From an uncultured Aquimonas sp. (GTDB lineage Bacteria; Pseudomonadota; Gammaproteobacteria; Xanthomonadales; Xanthomonadaceae), in assembly GCF_937888285.1 (NCBI RefSeq), contig NZ_CALART010000047.1, positions 1 through 21,147 on the forward strand: 21,147 bases of DNA. The letters are read 5' to 3'. Shown piece by piece: positions 14,589-21,147 of the stretch. The notes below the pieces were generated by a model. The model was given only the letters and a program-made list of their open reading frames with translations. It had not been told where the DNA came from and searched no databases. The translations under genes were made by a program, and so were the position numbers. Each line of letters opens with the position of its first letter. Position 1 is the first letter of the stretch.

Positions 14589-16130
14589 ATGAGCCACCGC
14601 ATCCGCATCTTCGACACCACCCTGCGCGACGGCGAGCAGTCGCCGGGCGCCAGCATGGGCCCCGCCCAGAAGAAGGTGATGGCGCGCGCGCTCGCCGAGC
14701 TTGGCGTCGACATCATCGAGACCGGCTTTCCGGCGAGCTCCCAGGCCGACCGCGAATCCACCGACGCGATCGCCCGGGAGATCGGCCAGCACGTCACGCT
14801 CGCCACCCTGTCGCGCTGCGCCGAGGCCGACATCGAAGCCTGCGCGCGTGCCATGGAGAAGGCGCACCGGCCGCGCATCCACGTGTTCATTTCGACGAGC
14901 CCGTTGCACCGCAAGTTCAAGCTGGGCTTGAGCGAGCAGCAGGTGATCGAGCGCGCCGAAAGCGCGGTGGCCTATGCGCGGCGCTACTTCGACGACGTCG
15001 AGTTCTCGGCCGAGGATGCGATCCGCACCGAGTTCGAGGTACTGGCGAAGGCTTTCGGCGCCGCGGCGCGCGCGGGCGCGACCACACTCAACGTGCCCGA
15101 TACCGTCGGCTACACCACGCCCGAGGAAATCCGCAGCCTGTTCGAGCGCCTGCGCGTGGCGGTGCCCGGTGAGCACCTGGTCTGGAGCGCGCACTGCCAC
15201 AACGACCTCGGCCTGGCCGTGGCCAACTCGCTGGCGGCGATCGAAGGCGGCGCGCGCCAGGTCGAATGCACGGTCAATGGCATCGGCGAGCGCGCCGGCA
15301 ACTGTGCAGTGGAAGAACTGGTGATGGCACTGCGCGTGCGTCAGGGCTTCTATGGCGCCGATACCGGCATCCGCAGCGAGCGTCTGGTGCCGACCTCGCG
15401 TCTGCTGCAGCGCCTGACCGGCATGATGGTCCAGCGCAACAAGGCCGTGGTTGGCGTCAATGCCTTTGCGCACGAGGCGGGCATCCACCAGCACGGCATG
15501 CTGAAGAACCGCGAGACCTACGAGATCATGCGCCCCGAGGACGTCGGTTGGCCCAAGTCCGAGCTCGTTCTGGGGCGTCACAGCGGTCGCGCGGCCTTGA
15601 GCGAGCGCCTGCGCGCGCTGGGCTTCGTGTTCGAGGACGACGAGTTCGAGCACGTGTTCGCCAACTTCAAGGCGCTGACCGAAACCCAGCGCGTGGTCGG
15701 CGACCGCGACCTGGAGCAGCTGATCCTGGGCGCCACCGCCAGCGCGGGTCAGGGCTATCGACTGGCCTCCATGCGCATCTCGGACGCTGGCGGCTCGGCC
15801 CGCGCCGAGGTCGAACTGTCCGACCCCGAGGGCAACCATGTGGCCGAAAGCGCCGACAGCGACGGCCCGGTGGCTGCGCTGTTCGCGGCCATGGCGGCGG
15901 CCACCGGCATCGAACTCAAGCTGGAGAGCTACCAGGTGCACAGCATCGGCATGGGCAGCCACGCCCGCGGCGAGGCCAGCCTGTCGGTCAGCTACGAGGA
16001 CGAGGAGTACACCGGCGTCGGCGTCAGCCGCGACATCATCGAGGCCAGTGCCTTGGCCTGGCTGGATGTCGCCAACCGCCTGCTGCGCAAGCGCGAGATC
16101 GCGCCTGCTGCGGCAACGGCGTCGGCTTGA
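14589..16130 (+). CDS. leuA: 2-isopropylmalate synthase
   Basis: 513-residue first enzyme of leucine synthesis, condensing acetyl-CoA with 2-ketoisovalerate to 2-isopropylmalate in the cytoplasm. The TIM-barrel part starts IRIFDTTLRDGEQSPGASMG (divalent metal and substrate residues). It has ETGFPASSQAD, VHVFISTSPLH-like HVFISTSPLHRKFKLG, HCHNDLGLAVANSLAAIEGG with the metal-binding His pair, and CTVNGIGERAGNCAVEELVMAL. The C-terminal LeuA dimer/allosteric domain follows from about 390 to 500 and normally senses leucine. The length is close to E. coli LeuA (523). The ATG has GGAG five or six bases ahead. The gene is preceded by the leader and attenuator. leuC follows after 200 bp containing paired palindromes, so it may be partly uncoupled from the rest. 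Confidence 0.97.
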   Translation: MSHRIRIFDTTLRDGEQSPGASMGPAQKKVMARALAELGVDIIETGFPASSQADRESTDAIAREIGQHVTLATLSRCAEADIEACARAMEKAHRPRIHVFISTSPLHRKFKLGLSEQQVIERAESAVAYARRYFDDVEFSAEDAIRTEFEVLAKAFGAAARAGATTLNVPDTVGYTTPEEIRSLFERLRVAVPGEHLVWSAHCHNDLGLAVANSLAAIEGGARQVECTVNGIGERAGNCAVEELVMALRVRQGFYGADTGIRSERLVPTSRLLQRLTGMMVQRNKAVVGVNAFAHEAGIHQHGMLKNRETYEIMRPEDVGWPKSELVLGRHSGRAALSERLRALGFVFEDDEFEHVFANFKALTETQRVVGDRDLEQLILGATASAGQGYRLASMRISDAGGSARAEVELSDPEGNHVAESADSDGPVAALFAAMAAATGIELKLESYQVHSIGMGSHARGEASLSVSYEDEEYTGVGVSRDIIEASALAWLDVANRLLRKREIAPAAATASA

Positions 16131-16149
16131 CCGAGGGCCCTGCTGCAAG

Positions 16150-16250
16150 CCCCTCTCCCCTGGAGGGAGAGGGGTTGGGGAGAGGGGGTAAAGCTCGCCG
16201 CAAGCGTTCTACCCCTCTCCCCCGCCCCCTCTCCCTCAGGGGGAGAGGGG
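16150..16250. repeat. Paired CCCCTCTCCC/GGGAGAGGGG palindromes between leuA and leuC
   Basis: Two inverted repeats have identical 10-base arms, CCCCTCTCCC/GGGAGAGGGG, with five-base loops, at 16150-16174 and 16226-16250. The inner flanks (TTGGGGAGAGGGGG after the first, ACCCCTCTCCCCCG before the second) are themselves nearly complementary, so the two units face each other as in REP/BIME elements. The RNA would be strongly folded. Confidence 0.85.
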
Positions 16251-16291
16251 AGCAGAGCCCGCACTGATCAAAGTATCGAAGCGTGCTCTAG

Positions 16292-16322
16292 CGAATCCCC
16301 AATCCCGAATCCCCTATCCCGG
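16292..16322 (-). repeat. GGGATTC-type heptads upstream of leuC
   Basis: Four heptads in reverse orientation (GAATCCC, CAATCCC, GAATCCC, CTATCCC) end eight bases before the leuC ATG. No Shine-Dalgarno is visible between them and the start. Confidence 0.85.
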
Positions 16323-16330
16323 CTCTCAAC

Positions 16331-17746
16331 ATGCCCCGCACCCTCTTCGACAAACTCTGGGACGCCCACGTCGTCGTCCCTGAAACCGAGTCCGCGCCCG
16401 CGGTGCTATTCATCGACCTGCATCTGCTGCACGAGGTCACCAGCCCGCAGGCCTTCTCCGAGATCGAGGCGCGGGGACTTTCGCCGCGCTGCCCCGAGCG
16501 CTGTATGGCGACCATGGACCACAGCACGCCGACCCTGCCGGCCGATGCGAACGGCCGTCTGCCCTACGCGACGGCGGCTTCCGAGAAACAGGTCGACCAG
16601 CTGCGCGAGAACTGCGCGCGCCACGGCATCGAGCTGTTCGACATGGGCGACGCGCGCCGCGGCATCGTGCATGTGGTCGCGCCCGAGCTGGGCCTGACGC
16701 GGCCGGGCATGACCATCGTCTGCGGCGACAGCCACACCAGCACGCACGGCGCCTTCGGCGCGATGGCGTTTGGCATCGGCACCAGCGAGGTCGGCCACGT
16801 GCTGGCGACCCAGTGCCTGCTGCAGCGCAAGCCCAGGACCATGGCGATCGAGGTCGAGGGCGAGCTGGCACCCGGCGTCGGCGCCAAGGATGTGATCCTG
16901 CACGTGATCGGGGTGATCGGGGTCAACGGCGGAACGGGTTACGCGCTGGAGTACCGCGGCTCGGCGATCCGCGCGATGGACATGGAAGCGCGCATGACCC
17001 TGTGCAACATGTCGATCGAGGCGGGCGCGCGCTGCGGCATGGTCGCGCCCGATGCCACCACCTTCGAGTGGCTGCGCCGCGCGCCGCGTGCGCCCAAGGG
17101 TGCGGCCTTCGAGGCGGCGATGATCGAGTGGTCGAAGTTCACCAGCGATGCCGACGCTGCGTTCGACCGCGTGGTGCGCATCGATGCGGCGGACATCCGC
17201 CCGACGCTGACCTGGGGCACGCATCCCGGCACCGCGATCGCAGTCGATGCCGTGGTGCCGGAGCCGGCCGACGCCAGTGCCCGCAAGGGGCTGGACTACA
17301 TGGGCTTCGAGGCGGGCTTCGGTCTGGTCGGCCAGCCGGTCGACGTGGTCTTTGTCGGCAGCTGCACCAATGGCCGCCTCGCCGATCTGCGCGAAGTGGC
17401 AAGAATCTTGAGCGGCCGCCGCGTGCATCCGCGCGTGCGCATGCTGGTGGTGGCCGGCTCCGAGAAGGTCAAGCGCGAGGCCGAGGCCGAGGGCATCGAC
17501 GCGATCGTGCGTGCCGCCGGCGCCGAATGGCGCGAGCCCGGCTGCTCGATGTGCATCGCCATGAACGGCGACATCGTCGCGCCCGGCCAGCTCGCGGTCA
17601 GCACCAGCAACCGCAACTTCGAGGGCCGGCAAGGGCAGGGCGCGCGCACCGTGCTGGCCTCGCCGCTGTCGGCGGCCGCTGCCGCGGTTGCCGGCCGCAT
17701 CGCCGATCCTCGCGAATTCCTCACCGCCACCGCCGAGGTCGCCTGA
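16331..17746 (+). CDS. leuC: 3-isopropylmalate dehydratase large subunit
   Basis: 471 residues, large subunit of isopropylmalate isomerase, which converts 2- to 3-isopropylmalate with LeuD. It is an aconitase-family protein with a [4Fe-4S] cluster held by C345 (VGSCTNGRL), C405 and C408 (GCSMCIAMNGD). Other family motifs: LFIDLHLLHEVTSPQAF, ATMDHSTPT, VCGDSHTSTHGAFGAMAFGIGTSEVGHVLATQ, and SNRNFEGRQGQGARTVLASP. Length is near E. coli LeuC (466). The ATG is preceded by heptad repeats rather than a Shine-Dalgarno. The stop overlaps the leuD start (TGATG), so translation is probably coupled. The segment ARGLSPRCPERCMA (about 49-62) has two extra Cys but is not part of the cluster motif. Confidence 0.96.
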   Translation: MPRTLFDKLWDAHVVVPETESAPAVLFIDLHLLHEVTSPQAFSEIEARGLSPRCPERCMATMDHSTPTLPADANGRLPYATAASEKQVDQLRENCARHGIELFDMGDARRGIVHVVAPELGLTRPGMTIVCGDSHTSTHGAFGAMAFGIGTSEVGHVLATQCLLQRKPRTMAIEVEGELAPGVGAKDVILHVIGVIGVNGGTGYALEYRGSAIRAMDMEARMTLCNMSIEAGARCGMVAPDATTFEWLRRAPRAPKGAAFEAAMIEWSKFTSDADAAFDRVVRIDAADIRPTLTWGTHPGTAIAVDAVVPEPADASARKGLDYMGFEAGFGLVGQPVDVVFVGSCTNGRLADLREVARILSGRRVHPRVRMLVVAGSEKVKREAEAEGIDAIVRAAGAEWREPGCSMCIAMNGDIVAPGQLAVSTSNRNFEGRQGQGARTVLASPLSAAAAAVAGRIADPREFLTATAEVA

Positions 17747-18354
17747 TGAGCGCCATCACTTACATCCGCAGCCGCGCCGTGGTGCTGCGTGGCGAGAACA
17801 TCGATACCGACCAGATCATTCCGGCGCGGTTTCTTTCGACCACCACCCGCGCGGGTCTGGGCCAGCACGCCTTCAGCGACTGGCGCCGTGATCCGGGCTT
17901 CGCCTTCAACCAGCCGGCGAACGCAGGAAGGCAGATCCTGATCGCCGGCCGCAACTTCGGCTGCGGCAGCTCGCGCGAGCACGCGCCCTGGGCGCTGACC
18001 GACCTCGGCCTGAAGGCCGTGGTCAGCAGCCAGATCGCCGACATCTTCCGCAACAACGCGCTCAAGAACGGGCTGGTGCCGATCGTGCTGGACGAGGCGA
18101 TCGTGCAGCACCTGATGCAGCAGGCCGACGGCGAATTCGCCATCGACATCGCCGCCTGCACGCTGACCACCCCGCAGGGCCAGGTGCATCGCTTCCCGCT
18201 GGATGCCTTCGCCCGCACCTGCCTGCTCGAAGGCGTCGACGAACTCGGCTACCTGCTTGCGCGCGAGGCCGCGATCAGCGCCTTCGAGTCCGCCCGCACC
18301 CGCGATTTCTCCCTGCCCACGCCCGCCACCGAGGAGCCTGCCCATGCGCGCTGA
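17746..18354 (+). CDS. leuD: 3-isopropylmalate dehydratase small subunit
   Basis: 202 residues, the small (swivelling) subunit of isopropylmalate isomerase, which forms the active site with LeuC. Seen: RGENIDTDQIIPARFL near the N-terminus, LIAGRNFGCGSSREHAPWAL (the catalytic-serine loop region), and SSQIADIFRNNALKNGLVPI. Length matches E. coli LeuD (201). The ATG overlaps the leuC stop by one base. The 3' end overlaps the leuB start by 11 bases, so leuC, leuD and leuB form a tight translational unit. Confidence 0.96.
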   Translation: MSAITYIRSRAVVLRGENIDTDQIIPARFLSTTTRAGLGQHAFSDWRRDPGFAFNQPANAGRQILIAGRNFGCGSSREHAPWALTDLGLKAVVSSQIADIFRNNALKNGLVPIVLDEAIVQHLMQQADGEFAIDIAACTLTTPQGQVHRFPLDAFARTCLLEGVDELGYLLAREAAISAFESARTRDFSLPTPATEEPAHAR

Positions 18355-19432
18355 GATCGTCCTGCTGCCCGGTGACGGCATCGGCCCGGAAGTGACATCC
18401 GCCGCCGTCGACGTGCTGAAGCGCGTGGCCACGCGCCACGGCCACGACTTCCACTTCCAGACCCAGCTGATCGGCGGCGCTGCGATTGATGCCACCGGCG
18501 AGCCGCTGCCGGCGGCCACGCTCGCCGCCTGCCGCAAGGCGGATGCGATCCTGCTGGGTGCGGTGGGTGGACCGAAGTGGTCGGATCCGAAAGCCAAGGT
18601 GAGGCCCGAACAGGGCCTGCTCGCGATCCGCCAGGCGCTGGGCCTGTACGCCAACCTGCGCCCGGTGACCCCGCACCCGGCGGTGCTGGATCGCGCGCCG
18701 ATCAAGCCGCATCTCTTGAACGGCGTCGACCTGCTGGTGGTGCGCGAGCTGACCGGCGGCATCTACTTCGGCGAGCGCACCCGCAGCGAGCACGGCGCTT
18801 CCGACCTGTGCGTGTACTCGGTCGCCGAGATCGAGCGGGTGGTCCGCCGCGCCTTCGGCTTTGCCCGCGCGCGCCGCGGCTACCTGGTCAGCGTCGACAA
18901 GGCCAATGTGCTGGAGACCTCGCGGCTGTGGCGCGAGGTCGCCACGCGGATCGGTGCGGAGGAGTTCCCGGACGTGCGCCTGGAGCACCAGCTGGTGGAC
19001 TCGATGGCCATGCACTTGATTGCGCGCCCGCGCGAGTACGACGTCATCGTCACCGAAAACATGTTCGGCGACATCCTCACCGACGAGGCCTCGATGCTCG
19101 CCGGCTCGCTGGGCCTGCTGCCCAGCGCCTCGCTGGGCGAAGGCAGGCGCGGCATCTACGAGCCGATCCACGGCAGCGCACCCGACATTGCCGGCCGCGG
19201 CATCGCCAACCCGATCGCCACGATCCTGAGTGCAGCCATGCTGCTGCGACATTCGCTGTGCCTCGAAGACGAAGCCCGCGAAATCGAGCGTGCCGTCAGC
19301 GAGGTGCTGGATGCCAAGGTCTTCAGCGCCGACATTGCCGGAGGCGAGCGCGCCCACTCGACGCACGAAGTCGCCAACGCCGTGCTGGAGCGCCTGCCCG
19401 AGCGGCATCCGGCGGTGGCGATGCGGGATTGA
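18344..19432 (+). CDS. leuB: 3-isopropylmalate dehydrogenase
   Basis: 362 residues, NAD-dependent oxidative decarboxylation of 3-isopropylmalate to the keto acid precursor of leucine. Seen: LPGDGIGPEVT at the N-terminus, LLGAVGGPKW, RPEQGLLAIRQALGLYANLRP, ELTGGIYFGERTR, VDKANVLETSRLWREVA with the catalytic Lys, and DSMAMHLIARPREYDVIVTENMFGDILTDEASMLAGSLG-type metal and cofactor motifs, given here as one recognisable block near 218-257. Length matches E. coli LeuB (363). The ATG has GAGGAG seven bases upstream, inside the 3' end of leuD. No clear intrinsic terminator follows; a GCGCGGC/GCCGCGC hairpin at 19468-19484 has no U-run. Confidence 0.97.
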   Translation: MRAEIVLLPGDGIGPEVTSAAVDVLKRVATRHGHDFHFQTQLIGGAAIDATGEPLPAATLAACRKADAILLGAVGGPKWSDPKAKVRPEQGLLAIRQALGLYANLRPVTPHPAVLDRAPIKPHLLNGVDLLVVRELTGGIYFGERTRSEHGASDLCVYSVAEIERVVRRAFGFARARRGYLVSVDKANVLETSRLWREVATRIGAEEFPDVRLEHQLVDSMAMHLIARPREYDVIVTENMFGDILTDEASMLAGSLGLLPSASLGEGRRGIYEPIHGSAPDIAGRGIANPIATILSAAMLLRHSLCLEDEAREIERAVSEVLDAKVFSADIAGGERAHSTHEVANAVLERLPERHPAVAMRD

Positions 19433-19438
19433 TCTTGA

Positions 19439-19584
19439 GCCGGGATTCGGGGTGAGGCGGCGCGTTTGCGCGGCACTGCCGCGCGCGCCGGCGAACGCCC
19501 GAACGCTGCGCGCGAGGGCCGGGTCCGGGATTCGGGATTCGCAGGTGAATCCGCGGCGAAAGTCTCTTCAGCCGGGATTCGGGG
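19439..19584 (+). repeat. GGGATTC heptad motifs downstream of leuB
   Basis: Copies of CCGGGATTCGGG occur at 19439-19452, 19525-19541 (two units) and 19571-19584 in the gap between leuB and the next gene. The rest of the gap (to 19794) has GC-rich palindromic DNA but no gene I can support. Confidence 0.75.
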
Positions 19585-19794
19585 CCATGACCATCTCATG
19601 GGGTGGGCCCAGGCCCGCCAAGGGCTTACCACCTTCCCCCGGTCCGCGATGCTCTACGGGGTCGCACCAAGCGAGATCACGCGGACGGCCTGGAGGGCCG
19701 CGCCTACGATGACTGACGTCTCTTTAGAGTCTCCGAGCCCGTGGCCCCGATGGCTGGCCGCGTAGCACGCGCTTCCCATGTCATTGTTCTGCCC

Positions 19795-20403
19795 ATGATC
19801 CGAACCCTCGCCCTGCTCGGCCCCCTTGTCTTCCTGTGCACCGCCATCACCGTGCAGGCCCTGCATACCCGCTATGACTGGGTGCGGGCACCGCTGTCCT
19901 TCTATCTGTCCGGGCCGCATGGTCCCTGGCTGCAGGCCGCCTATGCGTTCCTCGCCGCGGCGATCTCGGCGCAGGCCTGGCTGAGCTGGCGCGGCGAGCG
20001 CGCCGGCGTGCTGAACACCGTGGCCCTCATGCTGTTCTTTGGCGGTGCGATCGCCCTCGTGATCACCGCCGTCTTTCCCGGCGGCTCGCCGGCTGGCGCG
20101 GTGCCGCCCTTCGAGCATCGCCTGCATGCACTGAGCGCCTTGCTGGCCTTTGGCTTGACCGGCCTGGGCTTGCTCCTGCGCGGCGCGCTCGACTGGTCGC
20201 GCGGCGAGCGCATGTTCCTGCCGCTGGCGCTGCTGGCCGTCGGCTGCCTGCTGCTGCATGTGTTCGTGCGTGAGCTGCCGCGCGGGGCAAGCCAGAAGCT
20301 GACGATTGCGCTGTACCTGCTGTGGCTCTGGCTGCACGGCTGGCGGGTGCCGAAAGGCTTGGCTCCGGTGCCTGCCCGACCCGGGGACGGAACAGCGCCC
20401 TGA
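19795..20403 (+). CDS. DUF998-like integral membrane protein
   Basis: 202 residues with about six transmembrane helices: residues 3-22 (LALLGPLVFLCTAITVQAL), 43-63, 70-92 (ALMLFFGGAIALVITAVFPG), 105-128, 140-160 and 168-188. The pattern with YDWVRAPLSFYLSGPHG after helix 1 and EHRLHALSA before helix 4 fits the DUF998 family, whose function is not established. The start is uncertain: the ATG at 19795 begins just before the first helix, while ATG 19750 and GTG 19741 are in frame upstream and would add 15 or 18 polar residues; none has a clear Shine-Dalgarno. It stands alone after the leu operon and its repeats. Confidence 0.75.
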   Translation: MIRTLALLGPLVFLCTAITVQALHTRYDWVRAPLSFYLSGPHGPWLQAAYAFLAAAISAQAWLSWRGERAGVLNTVALMLFFGGAIALVITAVFPGGSPAGAVPPFEHRLHALSALLAFGLTGLGLLLRGALDWSRGERMFLPLALLAVGCLLLHVFVRELPRGASQKLTIALYLLWLWLHGWRVPKGLAPVPARPGDGTAP

Positions 20404-20523
20404 GCTGTGCCCGCCGCAATACCCGGCGAGATGCGGCGCCCACACGGTGCCCCGGATGCGACGGCCTGTAACGGTCGTCGGCACTCTGTCTTGTGGCATC
20501 TTCACTGCTTCGCCACACTTGCG

Positions 20524-20543
20524 AAGGCCGCTGCCGCGGCCTT
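20524..20543 (+). terminator. Hairpin after the membrane protein gene, terminator-like
   Basis: AAGGCCGC (20524-20531) pairs with GCGGCCTT (20536-20543) around TGCC and is followed only by TCCC. The U-run is too short for confidence. It lies just upstream of the next gene and might act in its leader instead. Confidence 0.3.
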
Positions 20544-20566
20544 TCCCTGACCACGGAGTTCGAGCC

Positions 20567-20971
20567 ATGCGCCTGTCGCGCCGCTATCTGCTGATCCTGT
20601 TGCCTCTGCTTCTGCTGCTGATGGGCGCGCGTCAGGCGCCGCTCTCCGATCCCGACCCGATCGCGGTGCCGGCCGGGCTGGAGCTCAAGACGGTCGAACG
20701 CGAGATCAAGCGTGCGCTGATCGGCCGCGGCTGGACCATCACCGCCGAGGCCGAGGGCCAGATCGATTCCACCTTGAACGTGCGCGCCCACGCCGCGCGC
20801 GTGCGCATCAGCTACGACGCCCAGCAGGTCGCGCTGGCCTACGTGTCAAGCGAGAACCTCGCCTACGAGGAGAAGCGCGGCGAGCGCTATATCCACAAGA
20901 ACTACGCGAGCTGGGTGAACAACGTGCTGACTGACCTCTCGCGCGGCCTGCAGATGGCGGCGATCGAGTAG
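20567..20971 (+). CDS. Small exported protein of unknown function
   Basis: 134 residues. The N-terminus MRLSRRYLLILLPLLLLLMG is a signal peptide or membrane anchor. The mature part has a segment LELKTVEREIKRALIGRGWT, then TAEAEGQIDSTLNVRAHAARVRISYD and a C-terminal ERYIHKNYASWVNNVLTDLSRGL. This layout (helix, RGW, beta strands, YxxW near the end) resembles small periplasmic lipoproteins of Pseudomonas and Xanthomonas as I remember them, but those have a lipobox Cys; here the region reads LLLMGARQ with no Cys anywhere in the protein. The ATG has ACGGAG eight bases upstream. Function unknown. Confidence 0.8.
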   Translation: MRLSRRYLLILLPLLLLLMGARQAPLSDPDPIAVPAGLELKTVEREIKRALIGRGWTITAEAEGQIDSTLNVRAHAARVRISYDAQQVALAYVSSENLAYEEKRGERYIHKNYASWVNNVLTDLSRGLQMAAIE

Positions 20972-21033
20972 GGCTGGCGCGGAGCTGCCGACCACGCCTG
21001 TCACCTTGGCCGGCGTTGTCGGCGGATCGGCTT

Positions 21034-21059
21034 CGGCGAAGGCTCGGCGTCCTTCGCCG
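21034..21059. repeat. Inverted repeat after the small exported protein gene
   Basis: CGGCGAAGG (21034-21042) and CCTTCGCCG (21051-21059) pair perfectly around an eight-base loop. There is no U-run, so it is not a standard terminator, but it lies 63 bp past the stop codon. Confidence 0.6.
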
Positions 21060-21060
21060 G

Positions 21061-21088
21061 TGTAGGTGCGCGACACGCGCACCCTACA
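21061..21088. repeat. GTAGGTGCGCG/CGCGCACCCTAC palindrome
   Basis: TGTAGG-TGCGCG and CGCGCA-C-CCTACA pair with a one-base bulge around ACA. The window ends (from ~21135) in CGTAGGGTGCGCC, a second partial copy of the arm, so a dispersed repeat probably continues beyond the edge. Confidence 0.6.
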
Positions 21089-21147
21089 ATCACGAGCGAC
21101 GCCGTGCGCTCAACGAAGCCCGCTACGCGGTTCGCGTAGGGTGCGCC

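Noticed and set aside
14403..16148. 581-codon minus-strand frame over leuA
   Set aside because: Shadow of leuA codon bias; it shows no family motif, and leuA on the other strand is unambiguous.

Overview
The window is GC-rich, densely coding DNA from a gammaproteobacterium, most likely of the order Xanthomonadales (Lysobacterales). This rests on the style of the large TonB-dependent receptor, the DUF3391/HD-GYP protein, the contiguous leuA-C-D-B order, and above all the intergenic repeats (GGGATTC heptads, CCCTCTCC/GGAGAGGG palindromes, hairpins with AGGGAT loops). The genus cannot be fixed by eye. No tRNA, rRNA, CRISPR array or intact insertion sequence was seen.

Layout. (1) Positions 1-5669: a SAM-dependent methyltransferase on the minus strand is divergent from a TPR plus aspartyl/asparaginyl beta-hydroxylase gene, which converges on a 943-residue TonB-dependent receptor that ends in a clear intrinsic terminator. 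(2) Positions 5952-8451: two c-di-GMP genes, an HD-GYP protein whose HD histidine is replaced by Met, and an EAL phosphodiesterase with a vestigial GGDEF domain. (3) Transketolase (8540-10531) has its own promoter candidate. (4) Positions 10532-11338 hold no recognisable gene and are a mosaic of repeats, ending in a 74-bp tandem repeat that carries the Shine-Dalgarno and TTG start of the following HAD hydrolase. (5) A zinc-ribbon/DUF3426 membrane protein and a cyclic-nucleotide-binding-domain diguanylate cyclase follow. (6) Positions 14104-14588 contain five consecutive inverted repeats, a promoter candidate, a 36-codon leucine-rich leader peptide (leuL, with Leu-Leu-Leu-Ile-Gly-Leu-Leu-Leu) and a classical attenuator. 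(7) leuA, a 200-bp spacer with paired palindromes, then the overlapping leuC, leuD and leuB genes. (8) Positions 19433-21147: repeats, a DUF998-like membrane protein, a small exported protein and more palindromes.

The leu genes encode the leucine branch from 2-ketoisovalerate: LeuA condenses it with acetyl-CoA, LeuCD isomerises the product, and LeuB oxidises it to the keto acid that is transaminated to leucine. The leader/attenuator matches ribosome-stalling control by charged tRNA-Leu. Three c-di-GMP proteins lie within 8 kb but not in one operon.

The most notable non-coding findings are the unannotated leu leader and attenuator with assignable segments 1-4, the tandem repeat in which each copy is a 25-codon mini-ORF whose TGA overlaps the next TTG start, the five-hairpin array upstream of the leu promoter, and the three hairpins that share an identical AGGGAT loop.
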